A stretch of DNA of 7,332 bases. Source: Lawsonibacter sp. (GTDB taxonomy: Bacteria > Bacillota > Clostridia > Oscillospirales > Oscillospiraceae). This document shows, one piece after another, positions 6,098-7,332 of the stretch. Each line of letters starts with the position of its first letter. The stretch's first letter is position 1. The stretch covers positions 1 to 7,332 of the forward strand of contig JAAWNI010000114.1 of assembly GCA_022798855.1 (NCBI GenBank), read 5' to 3'. The notes beneath the pieces are model-generated. The model was not told the DNA's origin and ran no database searches. It saw nothing but the letters and a program-made list of their open reading frames with translations. Both the position numbers and the translations under genes were made by a program.

Positions 6098-6145
6098 GTA
6101 GGGACGATGGTTTTGATACAATGGTATCGAGATTATCGTCCCTGC
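6098..6145 (+). repeat. GTAG-led palindrome directly after tRNA-Pro
   Basis: Starting 1 bp after the CCA end, GTAG (6098-6101) is followed immediately by a stem. With the last two bases of GTAG included, the arms are AGGGACGAT (6100-6108) and ATCGTCCCT (6135-6143), perfect over 9 bp. A nested GATAC/GTATC stem (6115-6128) lies inside. The layout copies the palindromes at 501-579 and 1695-1718. It has no T-tract immediately after it, so it is not a classical terminator, though it could define the 3' trailer of the tRNA precursor. Confidence 0.55.
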
Positions 6146-6199
6146 TTTTATGCCCAAAACTGATACAAATCCGTGATTTTTATACACTTTTGCGGATAG

Positions 6200-6247
6200 C
6201 GCCGCCGCTGACCGGAGTAAAATTCTGGTCACCGGCGGCGTTTTTTT
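6200..6247 (+). terminator. rho-independent terminator downstream of tRNA-Pro
   Basis: CGCCGCCG (6200-6207) pairs with CGGCGGCG (6233-6240). After one C-C mismatch the stem continues with TGACC (6209-6213) / GGTCA (6227-6231). A run of seven T (6241-6247) follows directly. It most likely ends the tRNA transcript about 100 nt past CCA. Confidence 0.88.
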
Positions 6248-6270
6248 GCTTTTGGGGGCCTATGAACACT

Positions 6271-6384
6271 CTTGTAAACGTTATTTTGTTGTGGGAAATC
6301 GTTAATTTATTGAGAAATCGTTATGTTGTTGGGCAATTCCAGCGAATCGAGGAGGATTTCGTTAAAAGATTAGAGGTTTCGTTA
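6271..6384. repeat. phased direct-repeat array with CGTTA core
   Basis: The CGTTA core occurs at 6279, 6300, 6319, 6360 and 6380, spaced 21, 19, 41 and 20 bp, about two helical turns per step with one position skipped. The first three copies extend to a 13-mer: CGTTATTTTGTTG (6279-6291), CGTTAATTTATTG (6300-6312) and CGTTATGTTGTTG (6319-6331). Copies 2 and 3 are also preceded by GAAAT. Copies 4 and 5 share the core and an upstream TTT. The array lies between the terminator at 6247 and the hairpin at 6405. Phased direct repeats like these normally bind several protein molecules on one DNA face; the binder is unknown. With the palindrome, terminator and hairpin around it, this accounts for the gene-free 6097-6440 stretch. 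Confidence 0.6.
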
Positions 6385-6404
6385 TACTATGGGTGCGCAA
6401 GAGG

Positions 6405-6440
6405 AACCCGTCGATTCTGGATAAATAGAATCGGCGGGTT
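6405..6440 (-). terminator. stem-loop at the 3' end of the XRE gene, probable terminator
   Basis: AACCCGTCGATTCT (6405-6418) and AGAATCGGCGGGTT (6427-6440) form a 14-bp stem with one mismatch and an 8-nt loop. It starts immediately after the XRE stop codon (6443-6441). The T-tract on the minus strand is weak (TTCCTCTTG), so it may terminate inefficiently or act as an RNA 3'-end stabiliser. Confidence 0.6.
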
Positions 6441-6743
6441 TCACATTGTTTCCATGAGGTCGAGCAGAAGATTCTTCTGCCGCTCGGTAAGAGAACTCCA
6501 TCTCGCAAAAAGGGTACGCTGCTCATCGGTAAGTTGAGCCGGATCAACCTCATCAGCAAAGAACTGCGCCAAGGTAATGCCAAACGCTCTGCATACCGCT
6601 TCCAAGGTTGGCAGCGTTGGCGCGTTGTTTCGATTAAACATATTTGTAACTGTGGAGTGGGAAAGGCTGGCCTCTTTTGCAAGCCGATAATCTGTCCACC
6701 CTCTTAATTTCATCAAATCTCTGATGCGCTTTTGTACATCCAC
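6441..6743 (-). CDS. XRE-family helix-turn-helix transcriptional regulator
   Basis: This 100-residue DNA-binding protein has a Cro/C1-type HTH at about residues 5-61: scaffold helix RIRDLMKLRGW, helix 2 DYRLAKEAS, recognition helix SHSTVTNMFNR (28-38), then APTLPTLEAVCRAFGITLAQ. The Glu/Gln-rich tail (62-100) ends in a predicted helix (LTERQKNLLLDLMETM) that could dimerise. It resembles the short single-domain XRE regulators common in Firmicutes chromosomes and mobile elements. The start is GTG 6743. No ATG fits ahead of the first HTH helix, and the only upstream ribosome binding site candidate, AAAAGG, is 12 nt away, so translation may be weak. It faces away from the small gene at 6902 across 158 bp that holds a spaced palindrome, suggesting self-regulation or control of that gene. 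Confidence 0.85.
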   Translation of the reverse strand: MDVQKRIRDLMKLRGWTDYRLAKEASLSHSTVTNMFNRNNAPTLPTLEAVCRAFGITLAQFFADEVDPAQLTDEQRTLFARWSSLTERQKNLLLDLMETM

Positions 6744-6815
6744 CTTTTGCCACCGCCTTTTCTGTATCTATTCTAAGCCCGTGCGCGGTAATATAATAGT
6801 CAAGATTGGTAGATA

Positions 6816-6842
6816 TTGCATGGCCGTAGATGGGCATATAAT
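6816..6842 (+). promoter_or_regulatory. candidate promoter of the 6902-7153 gene
   Basis: TTGCAT (6816-6821) and a perfect TATAAT (6837-6842) are separated by only 15 bp. The -10 box overlaps the left arm of the palindrome at 6832-6858, so a protein bound there would block initiation. The short spacer makes this a weak or activator-dependent candidate. Confidence 0.35.
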
Positions 6843-6858
6843 TGTTTACTATATGCCC
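6832..6858. promoter_or_regulatory. spaced palindrome, candidate operator for the XRE regulator
   Basis: GGGCATATA (6832-6840) and TATATGCCC (6850-6858) are perfect 9-bp arms around a 9-bp centre. This lies between the divergent XRE gene and the small plus-strand gene and covers a TATAAT. Dyads of about this size are typical sites for dimeric XRE repressors. Binding is inferred. Confidence 0.5.
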
Positions 6859-6901
6859 CAAATGTGGCATACTAAACTATGCTGGAAAAGGAGGCTTACT
6901 C

Positions 6902-7153
6902 TTGTCTGAATATAAGACGCTTTTTGAAAAGCTGGCCCAAGACCGTAATATATCGGTTGAAGAAATGCGTTCCATTATTGCGGCCCGTATTGAAACTGGC
7001 ATAATCGATCCTGACCCTGTGCGGCGGGCGCAATGGGAAAAGATACCACATACCGGGGATGTGCCTTCACCAGAAGAATGGCTGCGATATGTGGTCGAGA
7101 AATTGGAGGAAGAGGGGCTGTCTGACCTGCTGCGCTGGTATCCGAACCTTTGA
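6902..7153 (+). CDS. small acidic protein of unknown function
   Basis: This 83-residue soluble protein starts SEYKTLFEKLAQDRNISVEE after the initiator. The start is TTG 6902, supported by an ideal AAAGGAGG (6887-6894) 7 nt upstream. The frame is open back to TTG 6842, which would add an N-terminal CPKCG knuckle, but that start lacks a ribosome binding site and falls inside the palindrome. The sequence looks all-helical: an ISVEEMRSIIAARI helix, a DPDPVRRAQWEKIPHTGD linker, then PSPEEWLRYVVEKLEEEG. From memory, short clostridial proteins with this 'VEE-R-I ... DP ... IP--G--P-PEE' pattern are sometimes labelled Spo0A C-terminal-like; I cannot confirm homology or function. It diverges from the XRE gene and may be its regulated partner. 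Confidence 0.7.
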   Translation: MSEYKTLFEKLAQDRNISVEEMRSIIAARIETGIIDPDPVRRAQWEKIPHTGDVPSPEEWLRYVVEKLEEEGLSDLLRWYPNL

Positions 7154-7198
7154 ATGGGTCTATTTGTGTAACAGTTAGGAATAAAGCAATTTTGCAGC

Positions 7199-7309
7199 CT
7201 ATTCTTCCAATAATGCGTTGAGAGTCTTGGAACGATATTCAACTTGACTATGTGCGTAGTGTACGGCAATATACTCATGGTTGGGAGTATCTCGAACAAC
7301 GCCACATAA
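7199..7309 (-). pseudogene. possible 3' remnant of an unrecognised gene
   Basis: The minus strand reads open for 36 codons, with a protein-like end VVRDTPNHEYIAVHYAHSQV followed by EYRSKTLNALLEE and TAG (7201-7199). An in-frame TGA (7312-7310) closes it upstream and no start codon lies between. The adjacent minus frame remains open to the window edge, so a frameshifted gene entering from the right is possible. I do not recognise the sequence, and chance is a fair alternative. Confidence 0.25.
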
Positions 7310-7332
7310 TCAAAAGGGCATTGTGTGAAAAG

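Noticed and set aside
5999..6232. 77-codon minus-strand ORF containing AAGFEPTVSWTRTKRDTKLR
   Set aside because: It is the antisense translation of tRNA-Pro. This peptide type is a well-known false gene call over tRNA genes.
6271..6384. CRISPR array
   Set aside because: The repeats are only 5-13 bp with 20-bp periodicity, far too short and close.
5911..6537. 208-codon plus-strand ORF
   Set aside because: It runs through the tRNA, the terminator, the repeat array and antisense into the XRE gene, and has no ribosome binding site.

Overview
The window looks like chromosomal DNA of a high-GC gut-type Clostridia, probably Oscillospiraceae (relatives of Flavonifractor, Intestinimonas or Lawsonibacter). 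This is inferred from the gene order, the strong AGGAGG-type ribosome binding sites, the GC-rich codon use and the dispersed GC-rich palindromes. I cannot name the species.

Layout. Positions 1-5912 are read almost entirely from the minus strand. From the right: an M23/LytM membrane-anchored peptidase (4869-5912), an M50 intramembrane protease (4255-4872), a TIGR03960-type radical SAM protein (2382-4220) and its TIGR03936/DUF2344 partner (1724-2389). These are tightly packed or overlapping and form one operon. The first two genes look like the clostridial counterparts of spoIVFA and spoIVFB. In many Firmicutes the next genes would be rng, rplU, prp, rpmA and obg. Here the order breaks at a cluster of five hairpins (about 1597-1718), followed by a DUF4177 protein and an ankyrin-repeat protein joined by an ATGA overlap (1568 down to 580), a 79-bp paired palindrome (501-579), an FlK-like hotdog thioesterase (108-482) and a structured intergenic element (1-107).

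On the plus strand, a near-consensus sigma-A promoter (5977-6005) drives tRNA-Pro(CGG) (6020-6096), which encodes its own CCA. A palindrome and an intrinsic terminator follow. Beyond the tRNA the DNA becomes more AT-rich and looks accessory. It holds a phased direct-repeat array (6271-6384), a hairpin, a minus-strand XRE-family repressor (6441-6743), a spaced palindrome in the divergent intergenic region, an unrecognised 83-residue plus-strand protein starting at TTG (6902-7153), and a possible coding remnant at the right edge (7199-7309).

Most notable signals: (1) four palindromes in three intergenic spots, each with GTAG directly before a GG-starting stem, the layout of REP/RAYT-type elements, and all close to the 3' end of a gene; (2) an array of CGTTA-core repeats spaced about 20 bp apart beside the XRE gene; (3) the XRE / palindrome / small-protein module just downstream of a tRNA gene, a frequent integration site.
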